Assembly: GCA_949987705.1 (NCBI GenBank)
Contig: OX465281.1
Coordinates: forward strand, 178,760,516 to 178,824,515
From: Thereva unica
Taxonomy: Eukaryota; Arthropoda; Insecta; Diptera; Therevidae
Direction: 5' to 3'
DNA: 64,000 nucleotides
Positions within the stretch are counted from its first letter, which is position 1, and every line of letters starts with the position of its first letter. The translations under genes and the position numbers were made by a program. This document shows, one piece after another, positions 21,435 through 31,430 of this stretch. The notes beneath the pieces are model-generated. The model was not told the DNA's origin, searched no databases, and saw nothing but the letters and a program-made list of their open reading frames with translations.

Positions 21435-23886
21435 GAAAATGGACTGCGAACCATGAAGACTTGTTAAAGACAATTCCCGCAGAGGATCGTGAGCTGCAAT
21501 TACCCCTTCAGGTAAAGGAAGATAATTGCGTAAAAGCTCTAGGTATTTTTTGGCATCCAGGAGAGGATTATTTTACGTACGCGATAAAACCATCAGAGTT
21601 TAAGCAGATAGCGGCTACGAAAAGGGAAATTTTATCTGAGGTCGCTAAACTGTTCGACCCGCTCGGCTGGATAGCACCATGTGTGGTGTTAGGCAAATTA
21701 ATAATGCAGAAATTATGGACGTCCCGCTGCGATTGGGACGACAAGGTAGAAGAGGAAACGCTGCAAGAATGGGCCGAATTCAAGGGGCAGTTACGGTATA
21801 TTCAAACCATCAAGATGCCACGATGGATCAGCCATGATAATACCGTGCAGGAGTGTCAACTCCTTGGGTTCTGTGACGCCTCAACTAGAGCATATGCAGC
21901 AGTGGTGTACATGAGAACTACGAACCAGAGAGGAGACGTCACCACAACTTTGCTCATGGCGAAGACACGAGTAGCTCCCATCAAACCGATTACACTAACT
22001 CGGTTAGAATTATGCGGAGCCGTACTTCTGAGTCGTTTAATCAAACAAATTAAGGAAGATATGAATCTGAAGGAAATACAGAGTCAATGTTGGACAGACT
22101 CAAAGGTAGTCCTTGCATGGTTACAAGGGTTGCCAAGAAGGTGGAAAACCTTTGTGGCGAATCGCACAGTGGAGATCCACGAGAATGCGTTAAATACGGC
22201 TTGGCGGTATATTCGAACGAAAGAGAATCCAGCCGACATAGCATCAAGAGGAATGATGCCAGAGAAATTAAATGAGGCCAAATTATGGTGGCACGGGCCC
22301 AGCTGGTTACAGGAACCGGAACATAAGTGGCCAAAGGAGACCTCTACAGATTTCAAGACCGAGATGGAAGTAAAAACCTCGACCACGGCAATGATGATGA
22401 TGGAACCAGAAGAAATTGAGTGGTGGATGAAATTTTCTTCATACACTAAGACGTTGAGAGTCATTTCATATTGTTGTCGATTTATATACAACATGCAAAA
22501 TAAAGACCATCGACGAGATTCGCAGATTTCAGCAGCAGAAATAAACGAAGCGAGGACGAAGTTGGTTCGAATGGTACAAAGAACCATGTTCCCGAGCGAA
22601 TATAAAGATTTGAAATCCGAGAGAGCCATTAACAAGCAAAGCCCACTGAAAGGTTTGAACCCGTTTTTGGCCAATGATGGCACATTGAGAGTCGGGGGCA
22701 GGTTGCACAATTCCGACTTACAATATGACCAAAGACACCCGATAATTCTACAAAGAAGGCACCATATAACCAACACAATCATCGATTATCATCATAAGGT
22801 AACGATGCATGGTGGAGCTTCGTTAGTGTTAACGAATATTCGTAACCAATTTTGGATCATAAATGGAATGGCAGCCGTGAAGGAACGCATTTACAAATGT
22901 GTGAAATGCACAAGGTATCGGGCATCGAAGCCACAACAAATAATGGGACAGTTCCCCAGTGCAAGGGTGACCCGAGCTCATCCCTTCGAGAACGTTGGCA
23001 TAGACTACGCAGGGCCGTATGATTTAAAGATGTCGAAACACAAGGGGTCAAAGATATACAAACGATACTTCATATGCATGACGACTAAAGCAATGCATAT
23101 TGAGGTAGCATCAGACTTATCCACTGAAGCATTTCTTGCGGCTCTGAGGAGATTCATGGGACGCAGAGGTCAGTGCCGCAACATATATTCGGATAATGGC
23201 ACGAATTTCGTTGGAGCCAACAGACAATTGCAAAGCCAATTAAGGAAGGCTATAAAAAGCGTAGCAAATGAAGCTGCAGCAGAGCTAGCCAATAATGAAA
23301 TACATTGACATTTTAATCCCCCTGCAGCCCCACATTTTGGAGGGCTTTGGGAAGCAGGGGTGAAAAGAGTAAAACATCACCTGAAAAGGGCTGTGGGTGA
23401 TAAAATACTAACATTTGAGGAGTTGAATACGCTGCTCATCCAAATAGAATCCTGTTTGAATTCCCGACCATTGTGTCTTTTGTCAGCAGATCCATCAAAT
23501 CTGGAAATACTTACCCCTGGACATTTCTTAATTGGCAGACATATGAAGGCCATACCGGAACCAGAGAAAACCGGAAAAAGTGTTGGATACACGGACAGGT
23601 GGAGACAAATACAACAAACTCTTCAACGTTTTTGGAAGCAATGGTCGAACGAATACCTACTATAAATACAGCAACGGACAAAATGGAAAACAAAACAAAC
23701 CAACTTGAAAGTTGGGCAAGTTGTTATCATTATGGATAACAACAGGCAACCTAGTCAATGGCCCTTAGGTCTGATACTAGAAACCCATCCTGGAGCAGAT
23801 GGACAAGTGAGGGTAGCCACCGTCAAAACTAGCACGAGCACCTTCAAAAGACCTATTAACAAACTTTGTCCAATGTCAGCATGTTA
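21435..23886 (+). pseudogene. pol: BEL-1 pol: end of RT, RNase H and integrase
   Basis: Resumes with the RT thumb (EVAKLFDPLGWIAPCVVLGK near 21641), then RNase H (LGFCDASTRAYAAVVYMRT near 21862, CWTDSKVVLAWL near 22087). The integrase follows: a zinc region with HHKVTMHGG and CVKCTRYR (22792-22920), first Asp in NVGIDYAGP (22993), second Asp in YSDNGTNFVGA (23188), and Glu in FGGLWEAGVK (23333). A single TGA at 23306-23308 replaces the usual Trp just before HFNPPAAPHFGG. A later frame change near 23660 leads to the C-terminal part, which ends at 23886. This half is far better preserved than the front half. Confidence 0.85.
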
Positions 23887-24015
23887 AGTGAAGTGTACAT
23901 GTCGTCCGTTCAAATCCATGTTTAAGTTAGGACATATGAACTCGTAGTAACACTAAGTTTATTATTTCAGCGCTAATAAAAACAAGAAAACAAAAAACAA
24001 GCAATTTGTCGGTTA
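23887..24015. other. Junction between BEL-1 pol and the unrecognised ORF
   Basis: No purine tract or LTR start is visible directly after the pol stop. On the plus strand an acidic reading frame (NEEVMFKELDDYLELYPLDD, about 24010-24070) overlaps the start of the next ORF in another frame and may be its true N-terminus before a frameshift. Confidence 0.45.
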
Positions 24016-24601
24016 ATGAAGAAGTTATGTTCAAAGAGCTCGACGATTATTTGGAGCTCTACCCACTCGATGACGAGCAGCTCGATAGGGGATAGCCCTT
24101 TCCATGGAGAGTGGGACTTACGGACTCCGCCACATACATCGGCGTCCAACGAGGACTTACCTCCCACACCTGGGAAAAATCTTCCCGGTTTTCCACCAGA
24201 AGATGATCTATCCGCCAGTTCACTTGAGGTGGACGAACCAATAGCGGATATAGAAGACGATCCTCTGGAGGCATTCGTCAATGACATTCCTACCACACCT
24301 GGGAAAAACCTTCCAGGTTTTCCACCGGAAGATGGTTTGCACGACAACTCAGTAGAAGTTAATGAACCAGACATGGAGGCATCTACCAATGAGATTACTA
24401 CCACACCTGGGAAAAACCTTCCAGTTTGTACACCGGAAAACGATCCCCCGTATTTTGCACCAGCTGTGCGAGAAGCCGGACAAGAGCAATCCGTGTCAAA
24501 CGCCAGCGCTGCACCCTCTTGTTTAGATAACAAGAAGTGTCATATGACGACGCAGGATGGGACACCATTTACGATTACATATGCACAACTTCAATCAATA
24601 C
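24016..24601 (+). pseudogene. Unrecognised ORF with three PGKNLP repeats, first part (split by BEL-2)
   Basis: I do not recognise this protein. It has three imperfect repeats headed by TPGKNLPGFPPED (about 24163, 24292, 24400; 35-43 residues apart), each followed by acidic, Ser-rich text with an E-V-x-E-P motif; the third is eroded (NLPVCTPEND). The last part, MTTQDGTPFTITYAQLQSI, runs into BEL-2 at 24601 and continues in the same frame after BEL-2 at 33786. Codons upstream of 24070 read better in another frame, so one frameshift is likely. It lies directly after BEL-1 pol, in the position where some LTR elements carry a third ORF. It could equally be an ORF1 of another element or a host exon. 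Confidence 0.5.
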
Positions 24602-24844
24602 TGTTGCAAATCAAACAACTTTGCTCCGATAAATATTTATAATTAATTTATTTATTTAATGCTTTATTTATTGTCTATATTATTAAAAGGGATTTCTTTA
24701 GAGGCAGAATGAACTGTCCTTTAAGAGTTTTTTCTCCCTTCTGACAATTCATTTTCCAAGCCTCATTCGTTTTTTTTTCACAATTCAAGGCTTCCTGTTT
24801 CAGTGTGTTTTCTGATAACACCTAAGTTGACAATATTTTTAACA
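24602..24844 (-). repeat. 3' LTR of BEL-2
   Basis: 243 bp, bounded on the plus strand by TGTTGC.. and ..TTTAACA. The polypurine tract lies directly next to it at 24845-24860 (GAGGGGGGG on the minus strand). AATAAA-type signals are frequent inside. The pol frame reads through the tract and stops at a TAA within the first bases of the LTR. Confidence 0.93.
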
Positions 24845-25408
24845 CCCCCCCTCGGTGAGACGAGTGTTGGATTCCGTAGTCTCACCCTCTTCTTGATAAC
24901 GTCGTATTAGCGCTAACTTCACAGCTGGTCTTTCATAAACTCCCGCGCTGGTTTTGACTGTCGCTCTTCTTACTTGTCCATCAGCTGCCATGGTTGTTTG
25001 GACAATGATCCCCTTAGGCCACGTATTTCTAGCGGTTGTTTCATCCACTATAAGAACTAAGTCACCTTCCTTTAAATTTTCCTCTCTTTGGGTCCATTTG
25101 GGACGACGATTCAACGTTGGTAGGTATTCTTTGACCCATCTTCCCCAAAATTGATCGGCCATCTCTTGAGCCACGCGCCAGTTTTTCCTTAAGTATAGAT
25201 CCTGTACATTAAACACACCAGGGGACTTACTCCCACACGAAGATCCAAGGAGGAAATGGTTCGGTGTCAATGCCTCCATACATGATGCGTCTGATGACAT
25301 ATAAGTCAATGGACGAGCATTAAGCATTAACAATGTTATTGGCTTCCATTAGAAAGCATCTTAAGCTTTCGTCAGTTAGACGTTGATTTTTACAAAGGTG
25401 ATAAAGAA
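24839..25408 (-). pseudogene. pol: C-terminal part of BEL-2 integrase
   Basis: Frame 24839-25333 encodes the end of the integrase: LNARPLTYMSSDASCMEALT, PNHFLLGS, WRVAQEMADQFWGRWVKEYL and the C-terminal DNA-binding fold (GDLVLIVDETTARNTWPKG, VRRATVKTSAGVYERPAVKL), ending at the purine tract. The upstream part, about 25334-25408, is readable in the same sense (LTDESLRCFLMEANNIVN) after a small duplication of AATGCT that introduces a stop. The rest of the integrase lies beyond an insertion, from 27325. Confidence 0.85.
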
Positions 25409-27324
25409 CCTTTTTGAAGTAAAACTTCTTTAGGGACGTTTGCTTAAAAAATTTACATGAGAGTGAATCAATTTCATTCATGTAACGCTCTCACACATGA
25501 AAAATCGTCAGAACTTTCGTATAACGATGGGAAAAGGGGCGGACGGGGTACAAGAGACGATTACACTTGGGGCTGTGTGTGCAACAGTTAAAATACACTC
25601 TGCCTTACTGCATAGATTTTCTGGCATGTTAGCTACGTTGTCGCCCGGACTTTGCTTTATCTCATTATAGGAATACAAATTCACCATTCTGTAGGGGTGA
25701 ATTATTTCAGATTTTTCTTGTGGTTTGGTCACTGGCCGGGCTTATGCCGCGGACACTTTGGAGTTGACTGACATGTTGGAAGCGGCATATACGAGAAGAA
25801 TTTTCGGCGGTGGTTTGGGTGCTTAGAATACCAAAAGGGAGTGGTGAATTAAATGTGTGAGGTGCTGTTGTTTAAAATTGGCACCCACTTCCCCTTTGGT
25901 GAGATGTGCTGGACCTTTCCCCTTTTTAAATTACAATTTTTTTAACTTGCACAAATCGACAAATCGTTTATGTCAAAACATTACACTGTTGTGAAAACCG
26001 TTCCTGATATGTTTTTTGGGTCGCTGATTACGAAAATCAGGATCCCACAGTCTCAAAATATGAATGTCACCTTTAAATATGCTTAAAAATTCTCCTTTTT
26101 AAGTGTTTTCGAGATAATTTTAATTATAATCAAAAACAATCTAATAAAATACATTTTTTGCAACATTTATATTCAAAAGTGGTTGATTTATAACAAAGCA
26201 AATTTTATGATAGGGATAATAGTAAAGGGCTGAAACTATCCCTACATCGACTGAAAATACAAAGGTTTGTAAAAAATTTTTTTTTAACTTTATGCTTCGA
26301 ATTCGGTTTAATCAGCCAAAATAAATTATTTTCAACTACGCATAGAAAGAAGAATTTGTAAAAAGGTTGATTGCATATCTTTTTGCTCCCTTTAAAAATA
26401 ATTGGCTCCCTAAAAGATTGTATGGGACGAAGTAATCAGGTAATTGGCTAGGTGGCCATAAAGGGTGCCAATACCATACTCAAGTAGACTGGCTCTCGTT
26501 CGCGTAGGTAAAGCTTCATTGTATGTGGTTTGCGGATTGCTTGGTAAAACAATACCTGGATTTGGAATAGTCTATGCTGATGCGGATGCAATTATTAATG
26601 ATCATGAATGTAGCGGGAGCGGAGCATGCATACAGCTGGTGACATATCCAAGCGTATATGCGTTCAATTCGTTGATAAATAATATAGAAGTGTGTGTATT
26701 CAAATGCGGCCTGACGGAATGTTCCATGAATGGAATGCATGCCACGCAAAGGTCGGACTACTTTTAACTTTTTCTGTAATGCCGCATTCGAAATAGCACA
26801 CACAAGTATGCAACATGCACCTTGCATGCACTCGTTACTTAAATTTTCGGGCTATGTGCGAAAGCCGGGACGGAAAAAACCATGCAATTTTATGAACCTC
26901 TGAATGCAATGCATGTACGCTTTCATATGTCACCAGCTTACCTCTATGAGGCGAATGTTGTAGTATCCATGCGGTAGTATCCATGCCTGTGGCGGAAGCA
27001 TGCATACCCGTGTAGGATGCGCACTTATATGCTATACGTACGCGTGTAGCTTTTAAGAAAATTAGCCAATAAAAATTATTTTTACTCGGTTACTTTTAGG
27101 TTTTAATGTAAATAGGAATTCATAAATATTGATATTTTCAAATAGACTTTGTATCAAGTCCGTCAGTAGATTCGTCACTATTCTTCCTGAATCTGTCGTT
27201 GGCCTGAATTTTCTCAAGCGTACTATAGATCCGACAGACTTTCCACTATATCTATTGCATATTACTAGCCGTTGGGCACAAAAGTTTTACTTCTAAAGTG
27301 TGGTCTTAAGCACACTCATATTTT
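25409..27324. mobile_element. ~1.9-kb insertion in the BEL-2 integrase, type unknown
   Basis: It separates two halves of one integrase frame. Near its ends it has inverted copies of GAAGTAAAACTT (about 25415 and, inverted, about 27285-27297), which suggests a DNA element. The flanks are T-rich (CTTTTT / TTTTTTTA), so the target duplication cannot be fixed. No transposase frame was recognised. It carries dispersed repeat A in inverted copies (26620-26940). Confidence 0.6.
26620..26940. repeat. Dispersed repeat A with inverted arms
   Basis: One arm at about 26625-26725 and an inverted partner at about 26903-26940 share GCATRTACGCTT-CATATGTCACCAGCT. The same sequence occurs at 12055-12155. It could be a small MITE within the larger insertion. 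Confidence 0.6.
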
Positions 27325-28895
27325 TTTATGGATCTTACCAATCGCTCCCAGGATCCTCCCATGTGTGGTGCACACGGTGGATTAAATTTCCATTCGGTTT
27401 CCGGGGAATTGACGTTATTTCTTAAGCCTGTTTTGCACATTTTCTTGAATTCTTCTTTTAGTTCTCGCTCTGCGCCTTTGAAATTGGTGCCATTATCCGA
27501 TAGAAAAGTTTTTGGTGTGCCTCTTCTGGCCATGAAATTTCGTATGGCAATTATACAGGAATCTGTCGTTAAAGCGTGAGCTATTTCAATGTGCACAGCT
27601 CTGAAAGGATGAGTAAATACTCCGAGACGTTCTGGTGGTAATGATGCCATCTCAGGATAAAGAGGTTTTGCACCTTGTTCCTGGCAATAACCACATTTTC
27701 TTCTTGCTGACTTGACCTTGGCTCGCAGTCCAGGAATCCAGAAAGTTTGTCTCATTTCATTCACAACCGTTTCATTACAGCAATGTTGGAACTTTTTGTG
27801 ATAATAATTTATCAGAAGTGAAGTGACATGGTGATTTTTCGGCAAAAATATAGGCCGTTTCACGTTTTGATTGTGAATGGTTGCTTTATCGATTCTTCCT
27901 TTCATTCTCAGCAGGCCGTCGTCTTCAATATATGGTGAGCACCCAAAGAATGGACTTGACTTTGGCAAATTTCGTCCTTTTTTAAGAAGGATTATTTCAT
28001 CAATAAATGCTTTGGCTTGCACAATTCGAAATATCCATTCGCGTGCCTGTTGTAATTCTGTTGATGAAAGTGGGCCATTACGAAGTATTGTACCCTTTGC
28101 TTTCAGCCTGCAATTATGTACATATCTAAGTGTCCATGCGACGGTTCTTAACAAACGATTCCATTTCGAAAAACGGCTCAACGGTATGATGTCTTCTGCT
28201 GTCTCACTACAATGTAAGAATACGTATTTTGGACGTAGCTCTTCTTTGATGACATCTTTGTTGTCTTCAGGCATGGTAGGCCAATTTTCTTCTAAATCTT
28301 GCAGAAAGTCAGGACCGACAAACCATGGTGATTGCGGCTGAAATGGTGACGATTTTGTGGTCTTTGTAGCTAAATCGGCTACATTCATGCTTGTGGGTAC
28401 CCATCTCCATTCGTTGAGTTTGTATGTTTCTATAATCTCTGCTACCCGATGCATTACGAATGGTTTATATTTTCGTGCATCCGATTTTAGCCAACTTAAA
28501 ACTGTTCTTGAATCTGACCAGAAAATTGTTTCTTTTATTTTCATTCTATGACCTTGTAAAATAGATTTTGCTAGACGTACTCCAATAACAGCAGCTTGTA
28601 ATTCCAATCGTGGAATAGATGTTACTTGTTTTGGCGCAATTTTAGTTCTAGCACGCACCAATGCAACAGATTTATTGTCACCAGTTGTGATTCTAAAATA
28701 AGCCACTGCAGCCATAGCTTCTTGACTTGCATCTACAAACACATTTGTACAGTTGCAGTTGCAATTGTACAGTTGCTTCGTTTGATAACAGCGAGTAACA
28801 TCTAGGTATTACAACATTCTCCACTTGCGGTAGTAATCGTAACCATCGAAGCCATTCTTTTCTTAAACTTTCGGGAATACTCTCATCCCAATTGA
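27306..28895 (-). pseudogene. pol: BEL-2 RNase H and first part of integrase
   Basis: Frame 27306-28742 starts in RNase H (MFVDASQEAMAAVAYFRIT; FWSDSRTVLSWLKSD). It continues through the BEL linker to the integrase zinc region (YYHKKFQHCCNE, CGYCQEQG), and to the core with the second Asp (LSDNGTNFKGAERE) and the Glu (GGSWERLVRSIKK). The core shows HPFRAVHIEIAHALT: the ~35 residues that should carry the first catalytic Asp (a G-V/I-D-x-x-G-P block) are deleted in frame. Upstream, 28743-28895 holds the end of RT (WLRWLPQVENVVIPR) in another frame, because of a ~13-bp duplication of TACAATTGCAACTGC near 28745-28770. Confidence 0.85.
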
Positions 28896-28898
28896 TGT

Positions 28899-30295
28899 CA
28901 GTGGCGGATTTAGGGGGGGGCTATAGGGGCTTCAGCCCAGGGCGGCAAATTTTTAGGGGCGGCAAATTTTCAACACATTTTTTTATATTTTAACCGGACA
29001 ACGTATATATGAGAACGAATGATAATTTGAAACCACATGTCATAAAGAAGGTTGTAATCAGAGACTATTTACTGTACACATTTAATCCCAGTACTTTACG
29101 ATATCCTTCCTAAACCAACCGTAGTGCGTAATATATTCGTCTGGAGAGCGATGTGTCAGATGGGTCTAAAGGTCCCAATACACGAGCGCTCCATTATGGC
29201 GACACTACAATGTTGCCAGTCCATTGGATCCGGTCCAAAATTAGGGCACAAACACGATAGCGCCTGAGTCAGTCAGCCGATTGCAGTCGGTTAGACGAGC
29301 ACAGCACTTAAATTTTGTTTTCACAAAGGTTGCATCTCCCTCCGACAAAAAGATAATGGTTACAAATGAATTTTATTGTTTTATTGCCCTCATAAATGAG
29401 CACATCGGGATAGAAAAATACCGAAAAAAAATGTATCAAATGCGTCACATTTGAAAGTGGCTATGATTGTTGCGTCGTAAAATTTATATGAAAAAGAAAT
29501 CACATTTCAGGAATATTTGTATCTCGGGTCACTTCCCAGTAGGGAATTTACGAAGTCATGAAATCGGAATGCAGTATATCTTTGTAGACATTGGAAGCAA
29601 TGTGAATCGATGGCTATTGGAAGGAATGGTATTGCAAAGTGTCATGCATAAGGAACATGCACGCATTTCCCTTTGTTAATTATCGAGGAAAAATGCTGAA
29701 GCCGCAGCCGAACATTCGTCCTGTCTCACCCTCTCCTTCATAAAATCGGGTTTGTTACGATTTTCTTAAATGCATTCATTGTTTTTCAGTCTATTTAGAT
29801 TGATTACGGCGTAAGAACGTAGTTTACTATTTATATTACAGATGGAAAATTAATATCATATTTCGGACTTGTGATTAATAAAGGATGTTTTTAGTAATAA
29901 TAGACGGACAGCATATTTAAAGGGGGAATAACGAAATGACTGGACATTCTGCAGCTTTAACTCTCATGCCTTCATATTGGAAGGTATGGTAATGCAAAAG
30001 GTAGCTCTCATGCCTTCATGCATGATGCATGGTAATGCAAAAGGTGGCCGTTATGCCTTCGACCCTAGGACATCGCAATGTTAAAAGAAGGGATGATTCG
30101 ATCTAGAAAGTAGACATTATGCATTCGAGGGGGGAGTTTCAAGTTGTAACAGGAAAAAGGTTGATGCACGCTGCGTCAATTCACCCTGCATTTAACAGTG
30201 ATTATAAAAACCTGGTTGATGGATGATGTAAGAGCGGTGGTGGGGCGGCAGATCTCTTCCAGCCCTTAGGCGGAAATTGTGTAAATCCGCCCCTG
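28899..30295. mobile_element. hAT-type MITE in BEL-2 pol, 1397 bp
   Basis: The ends CAGTGGCGGATTTA and (inverted) CAGGGGCGGATTTA match at 13 of 14 positions. The 8-bp sequence ATTGATGT is duplicated outside both ends (28891-28898, 30296-30303). This fits hAT elements with CAG(G/T)GGCGGATTTA ends. No transposase is encoded. Inside, about 29955-30060, a ~45-bp unit (TCTCATGCCTTCAT..GGTAATGCAAAAGGT) is repeated about 2.5 times. Confidence 0.92.
29955..30060 (+). repeat. ~45-bp tandem unit inside the hAT-type MITE
   Basis: Three successive occurrences of a CTCATGCCTTCAT / GTTATGCCTTCGA start, two of them followed by GGTAATGCAAAAGGT. Confidence 0.7.
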
Positions 30296-30298
30296 ATT

Positions 30299-31430
30299 GA
30301 TGTCCATTTTCCAAATCTCTTGAAGTAATATTTTTAGCCCAATTAAATAATGAGATAAAAATCCTAAAGGATCAAATATAGACATTAGAATTTGGAGCAG
30401 TTGACGCTTTGTTGGCGTTCTTTCTCCTTTCAGAATACTTGGGTCAACTCGAGCATATTTCATTACGAAAGTAAAACTGTCATCTCTAGGACGCCACCAT
30501 AACCCGAGAATTTTTTCGATCTGTTCGAACTTACTTGATTGTAAATCTTTAGGTCCTTGATTTTCTTCATTTATTTCTTGTAAAACCTCGGATGAATTAG
30601 ATAGCCAACTATGCATTTGAAAGCCGCCTTTGCCATTAATGTATTTTTTTTGCTTCGTTAGACTTATTGCTTCTTCCGGCGAATCAACACTCAATAACAA
30701 ATCGTCGACATAGAAGCAATCGACAATAGCTTTAGCTGCTTCTGGGTATTGATGTGAAAATTCTTTTGCATTCACATTCTTTACATATTGAGCAATACTT
30801 GGAGAGCACGAAGCACCAAAGGTTAAGGCTTCCATTACATATACGTCTGGTTCACGTTCCGAATGACCACCTCTCCACAAAAACCTTTGCACATGTTGAT
30901 CGTTCTTCTTCACTTTCACCTGGTGAAACATTTCTTTTAAGTCAGCCGTAATTGCAATTTTCTTTTCCCGAAATTGTTGTAGGACTGTAATTAAAGGCAC
31001 AAGTTGGTCTGGTCCCTTCAATAGCATTGTATTTAAAGATATTCCTTCGGTGGTGGCGGCAGCATCCCAAACGAGACGTACCTTCTCTGGCTTGTTCGGA
31101 TTTCTTACGATGAATATTGGAAGATACCAAACTCGTGAATAAGGAATGTTCAACTCTTCTTTTGTTAGTCTTCTAGCATACCCTTTCTCGACTAAGTTCG
31201 ATATTTGTTTATTAACATTTTCCAGCAGACCGCGATCTCGCTTCGTTTGCTTTTCAAGGCAATTCAATCTTTTCATTGCCATTGCATAATTATTAGGCAA
31301 ACGCACATTCGGATATTTCCACAGTAAGCCGCTTGCAAATCTATCACCTATTCGTTTAACTGTATTTTCTAAGAGATGTATGGAACGTTCCTCTTCTTTG
31401 CTCATCAGTGGTGACCTTGGTGCTACGTTG
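30299..31430 (-). pseudogene. pol: Reverse transcriptase of BEL-2
   Basis: Frame 30266-31405 starts with the BEL linker (EEERSIHLLENTVKRIGDRF) and runs through RT: IVRNPNKPEKVRLVWDAAAT, ITADLKEMFHQVKVK (first catalytic Asp), MEALTFGASCSPSIAQYVKN, the active-site box FYVDDLLLSVDS near 30700, and FDPLGFLSHYLIGLKILLQE. The frame ends artificially where the hAT-type MITE begins at 30295. A one-base frame change near 31440 separates it from gag-protease, where the family normally reads through. Confidence 0.88.

Larger units (their letters stand above)
16444..23886 (+). mobile_element. BEL-1: damaged BEL/Pao retrotransposon
   Basis: Gag, zinc knuckles, protease, partial RT, RNase H and integrase of BEL/Pao type lie in order on the plus strand. 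The RT is broken at about 18988 and resumes at about 21435, after 2.4 kb of unrelated sequence including a TTAA-flanked MITE, with the catalytic centre missing. Flanking LTRs are not certain. Repeat X on both sides (13883 and 34132) is a candidate pair, in which case the unrecognised ORF at 24016 and a purine tract at 34096-34107 would belong to the same element. Confidence 0.8.

Noticed and set aside
24016..24601. Envelope protein for the repeat ORF
   Set aside because: No signal peptide, transmembrane segment, cleavage site or cysteine pattern is visible; it is acidic and repetitive.
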